Below, one piece after another: positions 25,319 to 33,334 of a stretch of DNA of 64,000 nt. Within the stretch, counting starts at the first letter, position 1, and each line of letters starts with the position of its first letter. Below the pieces are notes generated by a model. It did no database searches and was not told the origin of the DNA. It saw nothing but the letters and a program-made list of their open reading frames with translations. The translations under genes and the position numbers were made by a program. Origin of the DNA: an uncultured Collinsella sp. (GTDB lineage Bacteria > Actinomycetota > Coriobacteriia > Coriobacteriales > Coriobacteriaceae); contig CAKUGT010000008.1 in the NCBI GenBank assembly GCA_934654795.1, positions 4,329 to 68,328 of the forward strand. The letters are read 5' to 3'.

Positions 25319-25353
25319 TGCAAGTTCTTCTCACCTGATGAGAAAAACTTGCA
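25319..25353 (+). terminator. Hairpin after tex
   Basis: TGCAAGTTCTTCTCA pairs with TGAGAAAAACTTGCA with one mismatch across a five-base loop. There is no T tract on the plus strand, so efficiency is uncertain. Confidence 0.5.
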
Positions 25354-25364
25354 GATACCGCAAC

Positions 25365-25399
25365 AAAAATGGTGCCGCCCCAACAAAGAGGCGGCACCA
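25365..25399 (-). terminator. Rho-independent terminator of the first transaldolase gene
   Basis: The stem TGGTGCCGCC / GGCGGCACCA is followed on the minus strand by TTTTTG. It lies beyond the 3' end of the minus-strand gene at 25570. Confidence 0.8.
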
Positions 25400-25446
25400 G
25401 CCAAGTCTTATTCAGCTCAGAACCCCTACGAGCAAGGACGCCCCAG

Positions 25447-25540
25447 GCGCAGGGTGAGAGGGCCGGCCCCTTTTGCTCGGCGCGACCCTCGCGAAGCGCG
25501 TGAGCGCAGAGTAAAAGGGGCCGGCCCTCTCACCCTGCGC
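25447..25540. repeat. Long hairpin with perfect 28-bp arms
   Basis: GCGCAGGGTGAGAGGGCCGG.. (25447-25474) is exactly complementary to 25513-25540. The loop contains CTCGCGAAGCGCG. It is located at the convergent junction of tex and the transaldolase gene. Confidence 0.85.
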
Positions 25541-25569
25541 CGCGGCAACGCCCGCGGCTCGCGCTCGCC

Positions 25570-26274
25570 TTACGGCAGGATATGGAAGCCCAGGACGGCG
25601 ATATCCTTGGCAAAGCCGCGGACGGTGTCGAGCGAGACCTCGTACGGGTCGCGGCCGATGTTCTTGCGCTTGGCCAGGATGCTGTTGGGCACCGTGATGA
25701 TCTGGCAACCGCAGGCTTCTGCCTGGTAGATGTTGATGAGCTCGCGCGTGGACGCCCACAGGACCTCGCAGTTGGGCTTGGCGGCGGCCTTCTCGACCGA
25801 CTCCGTCATAAACGGAATGGGATCGACGCCGGTGTCGGCGATGCGGCCGGCAAAGAGCGAGATGATAGACGGCGTCTCGGCGTCAACGGCCTCGACCATC
25901 TCATCGACCTGCTCGGGCGTAAAGATGGTGGTGACGTTGACCTTGATGCCGTCGGCAGAAAGCTTGCGCACCAGCTCGGCGGTGGACTCACCCTTGGTGG
26001 TCACGCACGGAATCTTGACGTAGACGTTCTCGGCCCAGGTAGCGATCTCGCGGGCCTCGACCTCCATGGTCTTGACGTCGTCGGCAAAGACCTCAAACGA
26101 GACGGACACATCGGTGATGTGGGCCAGGACCTCCTTGGCAAACGCGCGGTAATCCGTCACGCCGCCCTTCTTCATGAGGGACGGATTGGTCGTGAAGCCC
26201 TGAACGTTGCCGTTCTCGTACATGTCGAGCATGCCCTCGAGGTTTGCACCGTCAGCGAACACCTTGATTGCCAT
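25570..26274 (-). CDS. Transaldolase / fructose-6-phosphate aldolase-like, copy 1
   Basis: A 234-residue TIM-barrel aldolase of the small FSA/TalC class. GFTTNPS (about 27-33) and NVYVKIP with Schiff-base Lys87 are present, as is NVTTIFTPEQVDE. Members transfer or cleave dihydroxyacetone units. The first 90 residues differ from the copy at 28870 at about 11 positions, so the two are recent duplicates. The start follows AAAGGAATC. It has its own upstream region, with the palindrome at 26414 and the PTS terminator separating it from the PTS operon. Confidence 0.9.
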   Translation of the reverse strand: MAIKVFADGANLEGMLDMYENGNVQGFTTNPSLMKKGGVTDYRAFAKEVLAHITDVSVSFEVFADDVKTMEVEAREIATWAENVYVKIPCVTTKGESTAELVRKLSADGIKVNVTTIFTPEQVDEMVEAVDAETPSIISLFAGRIADTGVDPIPFMTESVEKAAAKPNCEVLWASTRELINIYQAEACGCQIITVPNSILAKRKNIGRDPYEVSLDTVRGFAKDIAVLGFHILP

Positions 26275-26413
26275 CTGTCTGATTCCTTTCGCTTGCACAT
26301 GGGCGTTAAACTGCTAAACACTTTACCTATGTTTATCAAGGCGTGAGCTGCGGGTTTTTATCTTCTCGGCGAACGGTTTTACGGTTTTACCATTTTTATA
26401 TCAACGCCCCAGC

Positions 26414-26430
26414 GGCAAAACGTTTTTGCC
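26414..26430. promoter_or_regulatory. Possible operator upstream of transaldolase copy 1
   Basis: GGCAAAACGTTTTTGCC is a near-perfect 17-bp palindrome in the 230-bp gap upstream of the gene. It looks like a LacI-type or sugar-regulator site. No cognate regulator can be assigned. Confidence 0.4.
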
Positions 26431-26504
26431 ATTCATTGCGTTTGATTCCACTCACGGCGCAGAGACGATGCTTCGTCAACACGTTTTCACAACCACTCCA
26501 AAAC

Positions 26505-26540
26505 AAAAAGCGGTGACGCCTCATTTGAGACGTCACCGCT
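26505..26540 (-). terminator. Rho-independent terminator of the ascorbate-type PTS operon
   Basis: AGCGGTGACG / CGTCACCGCT stem, with TTTTTG following on the minus strand, just beyond the EIIC gene. Confidence 0.85.
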
Positions 26541-26598
26541 TCCGTGTAGGAGCCGGTTATCGGAGCTCCGCCCGATTAGGGCTTAACGTATGCCTGGA

Positions 26599-27990
26599 TT
26601 ACTCTTCCTCAACGTGGTTGATCACAGCGCCCTTGGTGTGGATGAAGTTGGGGACAAAGGCAACGATCAGAAGGACAGCGAGAATCGCGTAGACACCGGT
26701 GGTACCGAAGGCCTCGGCAGCGCGGCCGAGCGTAATACCAATAACGGAGAAGTCGAAGTCGCCGAACGTAGTGTTCTCGAAGCCGAAGACGTCAAGAACA
26801 GGCAGGAGCAGAGCAGGGGCAAAGGTGATGAGCAGGCCGTTGACGAAAGCGCCAAGAGCTGCGCCCTTGCGGCCACCGGTAGCATTGCCGTAGATGCCGG
26901 CGGTAGCACCGCAGAAGAAGTGGGGAACCATACCCGGGATGATGAAGATGCCCAGGGTAGCGCCCACGATGAACATACCGACCACGCCACCGATAAAGGA
27001 AGCGACAAAGCCGAGGATGACGGCGGTGGGAGCATAGGGGAAGAAGACGGCGCAGTCGACGGCCGGGATGGCACCAGGGATCAGCTTGTTGGAGATGCCC
27101 TGGAAAGCCGGGACCAGGTCGGCAAGGATCATACGGACGCCGTTATAGACGATGGTGACACCGACGGCGAAGGACAGAGCGCAGGTCAGGGCGTAAACAA
27201 TCACGTTGTCGCCGCCAGCGGTCTCAGCAACAACCGCAGGATCTGCAATGTAGGCAGCAAAAGCAGTCACCAGGTAGAAGAAGGCCATAGTAAGAGCCGT
27301 GGAGATGGTGGTGTCGCGCAGGAAGGCATACTTCTCGGGAACCTCGATCTTCTCGGTGCTGTTCTCCTCGGCGTCCTTGGCAAACAGCGTACCGACCGCA
27401 GCGGAGATATAGTAGGCAAGCGAGCCGAAGTGACCCATTGCGATCTCGTCGCCATCGGTAACCTTCTCGGTGAAACGCTGGCCGACGGCGGGAAGCATAG
27501 CGCTCACGAGGCCCAGGAACATACCACCCACAATGATAAGCTGGACATCCTCGAAGCCAGATGCCTGCAGAACAGCAGACAGCAGGCAAGCCATGAACAT
27601 GCTGTGATGGCCCGTCAGGAAGATGTACTTAAACTTGGTAAAGCGAGCAATGATAATGTTCACGACGTAGCCGAGAATCAGGATCATCATGGTCTGAACG
27701 CCGAGGACGCTCTGAGCCATCGAAACGACGACCTCGTTGTTGGGCACGACGCCGGTGATGTGGAAACCGGTCTCGATGAAGGTACCCAGCGGAGCAAGGT
27801 TCTCCTGAACAACAGCGGCGCCAGCGGACAGCATGATGTAGCCAAGGATCGGCTTCAGGGTGCCCGTCATCACCTTGTGGGCGGGACGCTTAAGCGCGAC
27901 AAGGCCGACAAAAGCGAACAGGCCCATAATCCATGCTGGCTTGGTCAGAATCGATTGGATAAACTCAAGTATGGGAAGGATGACTTGCAT
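26599..27990 (-). CDS. PTS EIIC, ascorbate (UlaA/SgaT) type
   Basis: A 463-residue membrane permease with about ten hydrophobic segments. KPAWIMGLFAFVGLVALKRP at the N-terminus, LKPILGYIMLSAGAAVV, FLTGHHSMFMACL and VPHFFCGATAGIYGNATGGRKGA are signatures of the SgaT family, which transports ascorbate or related acids and pentitols during phosphorylation. The start follows AAAGGAAGCCCAG, 71 bp after the EIIB gene. The operon order is transaldolase, EIIA, EIIB, EIIC. The usual Ula lactonase and decarboxylase are missing, so the sugar may not be ascorbate. Confidence 0.9.
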   Translation of the reverse strand: MQVILPILEFIQSILTKPAWIMGLFAFVGLVALKRPAHKVMTGTLKPILGYIMLSAGAAVVQENLAPLGTFIETGFHITGVVPNNEVVVSMAQSVLGVQTMMILILGYVVNIIIARFTKFKYIFLTGHHSMFMACLLSAVLQASGFEDVQLIIVGGMFLGLVSAMLPAVGQRFTEKVTDGDEIAMGHFGSLAYYISAAVGTLFAKDAEENSTEKIEVPEKYAFLRDTTISTALTMAFFYLVTAFAAYIADPAVVAETAGGDNVIVYALTCALSFAVGVTIVYNGVRMILADLVPAFQGISNKLIPGAIPAVDCAVFFPYAPTAVILGFVASFIGGVVGMFIVGATLGIFIIPGMVPHFFCGATAGIYGNATGGRKGAALGAFVNGLLITFAPALLLPVLDVFGFENTTFGDFDFSVIGITLGRAAEAFGTTGVYAILAVLLIVAFVPNFIHTKGAVINHVEEE

Positions 27991-28061
27991 CTGGGCTTCC
28001 TTTCTTTTTAACGTGGGCGCGTTTCCCTCTTCCACAGGGAACCGCCCTTTTTTGTGCCGCT

Positions 28062-28337
28062 TTAGGCGTTAGCGGCGGCCGCCTTGATTGCCTCGAGGGC
28101 GTCTTCGCGGATCTTCTTCTTGTTCACATAGCTGCGAACGATCACAACGTTGCCGTGAAGCTCGGGGGCGAGCTCCTTAACGGTGATGAACAGATCCGGA
28201 TTTGCGGAAGAAGCACCGTTCAGGTCCATAGACTCAACGTCGGCCTTGATGCCCTCCTCCTCGCAAAGCTCCTCGACTTTGCCAGCGAGCATCAGGCTGG
28301 ACCCGATGCCGTTTCCGCATACGGTGATGATATGCAT
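28062..28337 (-). CDS. PTS EIIB, ascorbate/galactitol type
   Basis: A 91-residue cytosolic phosphotransfer protein. The phosphorylated Cys lies in the N-terminal loop TVCGNGIGSSLM (Cys7), the standard EIIB P-loop of the SgaB/GatB group. It receives phosphate from the EIIA encoded upstream and passes it to the sugar at EIIC. Normal length; the ribosome site is AGAGGAAGG. Confidence 0.92.
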   Translation of the reverse strand: MHIITVCGNGIGSSLMLAGKVEELCEEEGIKADVESMDLNGASSANPDLFITVKELAPELHGNVVIVRSYVNKKKIREDALEAIKAAAANA

Positions 28338-28413
28338 GGCAACCTTCCTCTCCTACACGTGACGGTTTTCCCGTCTATCCAAAAGCGGCGACGCATCGCC
28401 GTGCCATTAAGGC

Positions 28414-28860
28414 CTAAAAGAATGAACGCATGGTCTCCAGAACCTGCTCGGGCGTATCGCACGCGCTGAGCTTGGCAACGCAGTCCTCGTCCTCGAACAT
28501 CTGCGAAAGCTCCGCCAAGCAACCAAGATGAGCCTTGGGGTCGGGTGCGCAGATGCCCACGAGCACGTGAACCGGATCGAAATCCTCATGTCCAAATGCG
28601 ACCGCAGGATCAAGCGTGACGATGCAGATTCCCGCTTCGCTCACATTGCCATCGGCCTGAGCGTGGGGCATGGCGATGCCCTCTTCCAAGACCATATAGG
28701 GACCGAATTTGTGAACCGATGAAATCATGGCGTCGACATAGCTCTGGTCGCATTTGCCTGCGTCTACGAGCAGCTTGCCGCATGCCTTAATCGCTTCCTC
28801 CCAATCGGAGGCCTCGACATGGCAGGCAACAAGCTCGGGCTTAAGAAGATCGGTCAGCAT
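28414..28860 (-). CDS. PTS EIIA, mannitol/fructose-superfamily (UlaC-like)
   Basis: A 148-residue phosphocarrier. The active His lies in GIAMPHAQADGNV, and FGPYMVLEEGIAMPHAQ is the classical EIIA-2 block. It accepts phosphate from HPr and donates it to the downstream EIIB. It lies 9 bp after transaldolase copy 2 and 76 bp before EIIB. Confidence 0.92.
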   Translation of the reverse strand: MLTDLLKPELVACHVEASDWEEAIKACGKLLVDAGKCDQSYVDAMISSVHKFGPYMVLEEGIAMPHAQADGNVSEAGICIVTLDPAVAFGHEDFDPVHVLVGICAPDPKAHLGCLAELSQMFEDEDCVAKLSACDTPEQVLETMRSFF

Positions 28861-28869
28861 GTTCGTCCC

Positions 28870-29580
28870 CTACTCCTCGGGCAGGATGTGAAAACCGAGC
28901 GCCTGAATGTCGCGGGCAAAGCCCTTGACCGTATCAAGCGAGTACTCGAGCAAATCTTTTCCGAAATTCTTACGCTTGGCAAGAAGGGCATTGGGGACCG
29001 TGATGATCTGGCAGCCAACAGACTCTGCCTGGAAGATGTTGAGCACCTCACGCGTGGATGCCCAGAGAACCTCGGCGGCAGGCTTGACGGCAGCCTTCTT
29101 TACGGACTCTGCCATGAGGGGCAGCGGGTCGACACCGGTATCGGCGATACGGCCGGCAAAGATAGACAGGATAGAGGGGGTATCGGCAGAGACGGCATCG
29201 ACGAACTCGTCGACCTGCTCGGGCGTGAAGATGGTGGTGACATTCACCTTGATGCCATCGGCAGAAAGGCGCTTGACCAGCGCAGCGGTGGACTCGCCCT
29301 TGGTGTTGAGCGCCGGAATCTTAACGTAGACGTTGTCCGCCCAGGTTGCGATCTCGCGAGCCTCGGCCTCCATACCAGCCTCGTCGTCGGCGAACACCTC
29401 AAAAGAGACCGAAACATCGGTGATGTGCTCAAGAACCGTCTTGGCAAAAGCACGGTAGTCGGTCACGCCACCGGCCTTCATAAGGGAAGGATTGGTCGTG
29501 AAGCCCTGAACGTTGCCGTTGTCGTGCATGTCAAGCATGCCCTCGAGGTTAGCGCCGTCGGCAAACACCTTAATCGCCAT
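28870..29580 (-). CDS. Transaldolase / fructose-6-phosphate aldolase-like, copy 2
   Basis: A 236-residue paralogue of the gene at 25570. It keeps TTNPS and NVYVKIP with the Schiff-base Lys and differs mainly in surface positions and the ending HILPEE. It is the first gene of the PTS operon, divergent from the DeoR regulator, so it probably processes the phosphorylated product of this PTS. Duplicated transaldolases flanking PTS genes suggest adaptation to two related sugars or a dosage effect. Confidence 0.9.
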   Translation of the reverse strand: MAIKVFADGANLEGMLDMHDNGNVQGFTTNPSLMKAGGVTDYRAFAKTVLEHITDVSVSFEVFADDEAGMEAEAREIATWADNVYVKIPALNTKGESTAALVKRLSADGIKVNVTTIFTPEQVDEFVDAVSADTPSILSIFAGRIADTGVDPLPLMAESVKKAAVKPAAEVLWASTREVLNIFQAESVGCQIITVPNALLAKRKNFGKDLLEYSLDTVKGFARDIQALGFHILPEE

Positions 29581-29930
29581 ATGTTCGGTCCTTTCTCATC
29601 TAGCATTATTGCTATCGAAAGCCTTTTTCTTTGTTTCAAAAGCTCTTCGGCTTTCTTTTATAAACTACTTCAAAAGATATCGAAAGCCCAATTGACAACT
29701 TTCCGTGAACGGTCGAATATCGGGCGTGAACGTATCGCTTTTCGGCAACACTTTCAGAACAAAACTCTTTACAGGCCATTTACGTGCACACCATCCGCTA
29801 CTTATGATGTAAGAACATGCCATATCATTCATTTTGTTCATTCGATTATGCCTTGTTCTTTTCATATCGATACGTTATATTTCGAATACGAAAGGCATTT
29901 CTTTTGCCTTTCGTTCAAAAGGAGCGACTT
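29581..29930. promoter_or_regulatory. Divergent regulatory region, DeoR / PTS operon
   Basis: AT-rich 350-bp gap. It carries two direct copies of TATCGAAAGCC (29613-29623 and 29678-29688) near the PTS-operon side. Close to the regulator start is the perfect inverted repeat ACGAAAGGCA / TGCCTTTCGT (29888-29914). The shared half-site CGAAAG(C/G)C is the best candidate for the DeoR operator. Promoter hexamers could not be assigned with confidence. No gene is seen here. Confidence 0.55.
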
Positions 29931-30722
29931 ATGGCATCAACTTCAGACCTTTCTCCGGCCGAACGTCAGCGATTTATCATGAACTGGCTGGCCGAAAAGC
30001 CAAATATCTCGGTATCCGACATCGTTCGCCGCTTTTCGGTTTCGGAAGTTACCGCGCGACACGACCTCGTCTCGCTGGAATCGGAAGGCAAATTGCGTCG
30101 CGTACGTGGCGGAGCGGTATCGCTTTCTCGTTCCAATGCCATTTCGTATCCCGAAGAGCGCATCAATGTCCAGGTCGAGGCCAAGGAGGCAATCGCCGCG
30201 ACCGCGGCAACCCTTGTTGACGATGGTGACGTTCTGGTGATTGACATCGGCACCACGGCCTTTTACTTCACTAAAGCCCTCATGGACAAACGCGATATCA
30301 CCATCATCACCGGCGATCTTGCCATCGCAAACTATGCCAGCTTTAATCTGCCCAATGCTTCGGTAGTGCTGCTGGGCGGCTCCGTGCGCAAGGGTCACCT
30401 CTATCTCGCGGGCGCGCTGACGCTCGACTGCATGAGTAAGCTTCATGCCGACAAGGCATTTGTGAGCGCGGACGGATTCCATCCCGACCACGGCTTTACC
30501 GTCGAGCATGACTTCTCGGCCATGATCAAGCGCACGTATCTGACCAACTCAAACCAGGGCTACATGATGGTTGACCAGGGAAAGTTCAACAAGACCAGTT
30601 TTTATCAGTCTGCTCAGATCGATGACCTCGATGGCATCATCGTTGATGGGGACAACGAGGGCATCATGACAGCGGCAATCGAGAGCAGCCGCAGTCATCC
30701 CAAGCTCTATTTTGCAAAATAA
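29931..30722 (+). CDS. DeoR-family transcriptional regulator
   Basis: A 263-residue sugar-phosphate-responsive repressor. The N-terminal helix-turn-helix reads NISVSDIVRRFSVSEVTARHDLVSLESEGKL followed by the RRVRGGAV wing. The C-terminal DeoR sensor has VLVIDIGTTAFYFTKAL and a KAFVSADGF segment. The ATG follows AAAAGGAGCGACTT; the longer frame upstream is AT-rich and not coding. It is divergent from the transaldolase-PTS operon, which it most likely represses. Confidence 0.9.
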   Translation: MASTSDLSPAERQRFIMNWLAEKPNISVSDIVRRFSVSEVTARHDLVSLESEGKLRRVRGGAVSLSRSNAISYPEERINVQVEAKEAIAATAATLVDDGDVLVIDIGTTAFYFTKALMDKRDITIITGDLAIANYASFNLPNASVVLLGGSVRKGHLYLAGALTLDCMSKLHADKAFVSADGFHPDHGFTVEHDFSAMIKRTYLTNSNQGYMMVDQGKFNKTSFYQSAQIDDLDGIIVDGDNEGIMTAAIESSRSHPKLYFAK

Positions 30723-30725
30723 CTC

Positions 30726-30766
30726 AAATGGCCGGTTCACCCACAGTGAGGGCGAACCGGCCATTT
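30726..30766. terminator. Bidirectional terminator between DeoR gene and HAD remnant
   Basis: AAATGGCCGGTTC and GAACCGGCCATTT are perfect 13-bp arms with A and T runs, suited to ending both converging frames. Confidence 0.8.
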
Positions 30767-30767
30767 A

Positions 30768-31037
30768 TTAGATCAAGCCGAAGTGGCGCATGGCAGTGAC
30801 GGTGCCGTCGTGGGCGACATCGTCGGTCACGTAGTCGGCGACCGCCTTGACCTCGGGCATGGCGTTGCCCATGGCCACGGCCGTCTCGACGGCGACGAGC
30901 ATGCCCAGGTCGTTGCCCGAATCGCCAAAGCCAAAGGTGCGCGCATTTCCCTCGCGGCCCAGATACTCCAGCGCTCGCGCCACACCCACGCCCTTGTCGA
31001 TACCCTTGGGGCTCAGCTCGCGATTTGCTTGCTGGAC
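30768..31037 (-). pseudogene. Truncated Cof-type HAD phosphatase (C-terminal remnant)
   Basis: An 89-codon open stretch encodes only the end of a HAD-IIB phosphatase: ELSPKGIDKGVGVARAL, then FGFGDSGNDLGML (metal-binding Asp residues), AVAMGNAMPEVKAVADYVT and DGTVTAMRHFGLI. The N-terminal 170-190 residues, including the nucleophile DxD, are missing, and an in-frame TGA lies just upstream of the homologous part. The break at about 31025 marks the left edge of the metabolic insert at 31211-40211. Confidence 0.75.
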
Positions 31038-31142
31038 TCACTTGGAAAAGCGGCGGTAAACGCATCTCCCGGTCAATCCGGCACCGCCGAAGCGAACCCC
31101 ACACACGCCCTCCGGCAAGCGGCACGCGCCCGTCAACGCAAA

Positions 31143-31177
31143 GGTCCGGTGGGACGCACCTAGCATCCCGCCGGACC
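31143..31177 (-). terminator. Hairpin after the esterase gene
   Basis: GGTCCGGTGGGA / TCCCGCCGGACC form a strong stem with an 11-base loop, 34 bp past the 3' end of the minus-strand operon. The T tract is poor. Confidence 0.6.
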
Positions 31178-31210
31178 GTCACTCGTCCAGGAGGCCGCCG
31201 CGACGAGCCC

Positions 31211-32290
31211 CTAGATCTTCGCAAGCTCCTCGGAGATGACGCGGCAGACGTCCTCAGCCTGAGGCATCACGCCGTACATTTCGAAGAAGCCGTGGTCGCA
31301 GCCGCGATAGCGAATCGCGGTGACGTCAACGCCCGCATCCTGCAGCCTCTTCGCGAATAGCTCGTCCTGATAGCGCAGGTAGTCATACTCGGAAGAGATG
31401 ATGACCGTGCGGGGGAACGCGCTCACGTCCTCCGCGAACAGGGCAGACACCCTCGGGTCGAGCATCTCCTCCGCATTGCCGTTGGTATACATCATTGGCA
31501 GGTCGTCGTTGGCGTTGCGGATGCGATCCACCCTGCTCAGAGCCTCGGCCCTCTGGTCGTTCACGATCTCATAGAGGTCATAGGACCATTCCTCCGGAAC
31601 AGGGCCGCCGTCGACGAGCGGATACAGCTCGGCCACGAGCTGTATCCTGTCCGCATGGGACCCGTCGAGGACGACGGCATTGGTCAGGCTTCCGCCCGCG
31701 GAGTCGCCAGCCACGGCGACCCGCGTCGCGTCGACACCCAGCTCATCCGCATGCTCGACAAGCCAGTCGAGCGTCTTCACGCAGTCCTCGACACCACCGG
31801 GGAACATCGTCTCGGGAGACAGGCGGTACTCCGGGTAGATCGCGACACAGCCCGTTCGCTCAGCGATGTCGCGCAGGCAGTTCTCGTACTGGCCAATGTT
31901 GCCCACCATGAAGCCGCCGCCGTGGATGAACACGAGCGCGGCGGAGCCGCTCTCGTGGCCCTCGGGCGTGAAGACGTGCAGGGGAATGCCCCTGTCGCCA
32001 AAGTTCATGACGACGGTCTTCTTGGCGACGTTCGAGCCCCTCACGACATGGGTCTCCTTGTTAGGAGCGGAACGCCACGCGATCACGTCCACCGGCCCCG
32101 CCGGCGCCGGGCCGGCGGCGAGCTTCGCATGGGCGCGCGCGTAGACGCGCGGATCGAGCACGTGCTCGCGCTCGTCTCCCGGCACGGGCTTCAGCAGGAG
32201 CTTCAGCCCGTTGGGCTCCACGACCTCCCTAGATCCACGCTCAAGCACTTCAAGCTCGGAAGTGGGGTACTTCCTCTCCTCGGTGCCCAT
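31211..32290 (-). CDS. Alpha/beta-hydrolase, HSL-type esterase
   Basis: A 359-residue hydrolase. The oxyanion motif HGGG (VFIHGGGFMVG), the nucleophile elbow GDSAGGS, an Asp in SSEYDYLRYQDE and the catalytic His in CDHGFFE make a complete hormone-sensitive-lipase-type triad. The first 100 residues are an extra N-terminal region. No signal peptide, so it is cytosolic. It is the last gene of the operon, starting 2 bp after the aldo/keto reductase stop. It may remove acyl groups from the imported sugar or glycoside. Confidence 0.88.
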   Translation of the reverse strand: MGTEERKYPTSELEVLERGSREVVEPNGLKLLLKPVPGDEREHVLDPRVYARAHAKLAAGPAPAGPVDVIAWRSAPNKETHVVRGSNVAKKTVVMNFGDRGIPLHVFTPEGHESGSAALVFIHGGGFMVGNIGQYENCLRDIAERTGCVAIYPEYRLSPETMFPGGVEDCVKTLDWLVEHADELGVDATRVAVAGDSAGGSLTNAVVLDGSHADRIQLVAELYPLVDGGPVPEEWSYDLYEIVNDQRAEALSRVDRIRNANDDLPMMYTNGNAEEMLDPRVSALFAEDVSAFPRTVIISSEYDYLRYQDELFAKRLQDAGVDVTAIRYRGCDHGFFEMYGVMPQAEDVCRVISEELAKI

Positions 32291-32292
32291 GG

Positions 32293-33237
32293 CTAGCCGA
32301 TCTTCAGCTCGTCAAGCTTGGCGTCAAGCTTGGCCATCTCATCGGCGGAAAGCTCCCACTCGAACGTCTCGCAGTTCTGAATCGCGTGGGCGTCCGTGCG
32401 CACGCCAACGAGCGCGGTGCCCACGTACTCCTTCTGGGTGCTCCAGTTCACGGCGACCTGTGCCACGGGCTTGTCATGAGCCTCGGCGATCTCGTCCATG
32501 ACCTTGAGCAGCTCCTGGACGCGCGAGAACTTGGGCTCCTGGAAGTAGTCGTAGAAGCCGCCGCGAACATCGCCCTCCTCGAACTTCGGCAGCTCGCGGA
32601 ACTTGCCCGACAGGATGCCCGCGCCAAGGGAGCCATAGGTGAAGGAGTCGATGCCACGCTCGTAACCCCACTTGATGAGGTCCTCGGAGGAGCGGTCGAC
32701 CATGGAATAGGGCGGCTGCTGGACGTCGATCTGAGCGACCTTCTCGCACTCCTCGATCATCTCGGTTGTGAAGTTGGAGACGCCGATGTGGCGAATCTTG
32801 CCCTGCTCCTTGAGGAGCTGGAGGGCGCACATCGTCTCGGAGAACGGGGTCTTGGCGTCGGGCCAGTGCACGAAGTAGAAGTCGATGTAGTCGGTGCGGA
32901 GGTTGCGCAGCGAGCTCTCGACCTCCCTCATGATGTTCTTGAACGAAGAGTCGCGGTCATAGCCGGCGGCGCTGGTGATCAGGCCAACCTTGGTCGAGAG
33001 CAGGTAGCTCTCTCTGTCGACGCCCCTGAGCGCGTTGCCGACGACCTTCTCGGACGTGCCGTTGCCATAGCACGGCGCGGTGTCGATGAGGTTGACGCCG
33101 TGATCGAGCATGGTGCGGATGGCGGACATGCTGGCGGCGTCATCGTTCTCACCAAAGGAGTCGCCGCCGATCGCCCAGGTGCCCACAGCGAGCTGGGAGA
33201 CGTCGACGTCGGAGTTCTTGAGGTGCGTGTAGCGCAT
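32293..33237 (-). CDS. Aldo/keto reductase
   Basis: A 314-residue NADPH-type oxidoreductase with the TIM-barrel AKR tetrad: Asp in NLIDTAPCYGNG with Tyr, Lys in LLSTKVGL, and His in DFYFVHWPD. The C-terminal cofactor part includes GTALVGVRTDAHAIQN. It follows the PTS IID gene by about 100 bp. In this operon it may reduce or oxidise a sugar derivative. The substrate is unknown. Confidence 0.9.
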   Translation of the reverse strand: MRYTHLKNSDVDVSQLAVGTWAIGGDSFGENDDAASMSAIRTMLDHGVNLIDTAPCYGNGTSEKVVGNALRGVDRESYLLSTKVGLITSAAGYDRDSSFKNIMREVESSLRNLRTDYIDFYFVHWPDAKTPFSETMCALQLLKEQGKIRHIGVSNFTTEMIEECEKVAQIDVQQPPYSMVDRSSEDLIKWGYERGIDSFTYGSLGAGILSGKFRELPKFEEGDVRGGFYDYFQEPKFSRVQELLKVMDEIAEAHDKPVAQVAVNWSTQKEYVGTALVGVRTDAHAIQNCETFEWELSADEMAKLDAKLDELKIG

Positions 33238-33334
33238 GTTCTCTCCTTATAATGGGGCGGCACGCGTCGAATGCCCTCGATCGCGTGCCGCCGGGAATTG
33301 CCTTGGACAAGCTTCTAATGATCCGAAAGCCGCC

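Noticed and set aside
26599..29580. Canonical ulaABCDEF ascorbate operon
   Set aside because: EIIABC are of that type but the lactonase, decarboxylase and epimerases are absent; transaldolases are present instead. Ascorbate was therefore not called as the substrate.
31038..31210. Integrase attachment site or tRNA at the left edge of the metabolic insert
   Set aside because: No tRNA-like fold, no integrase and no clear direct repeat was found at 31025 or at 40211-40600.
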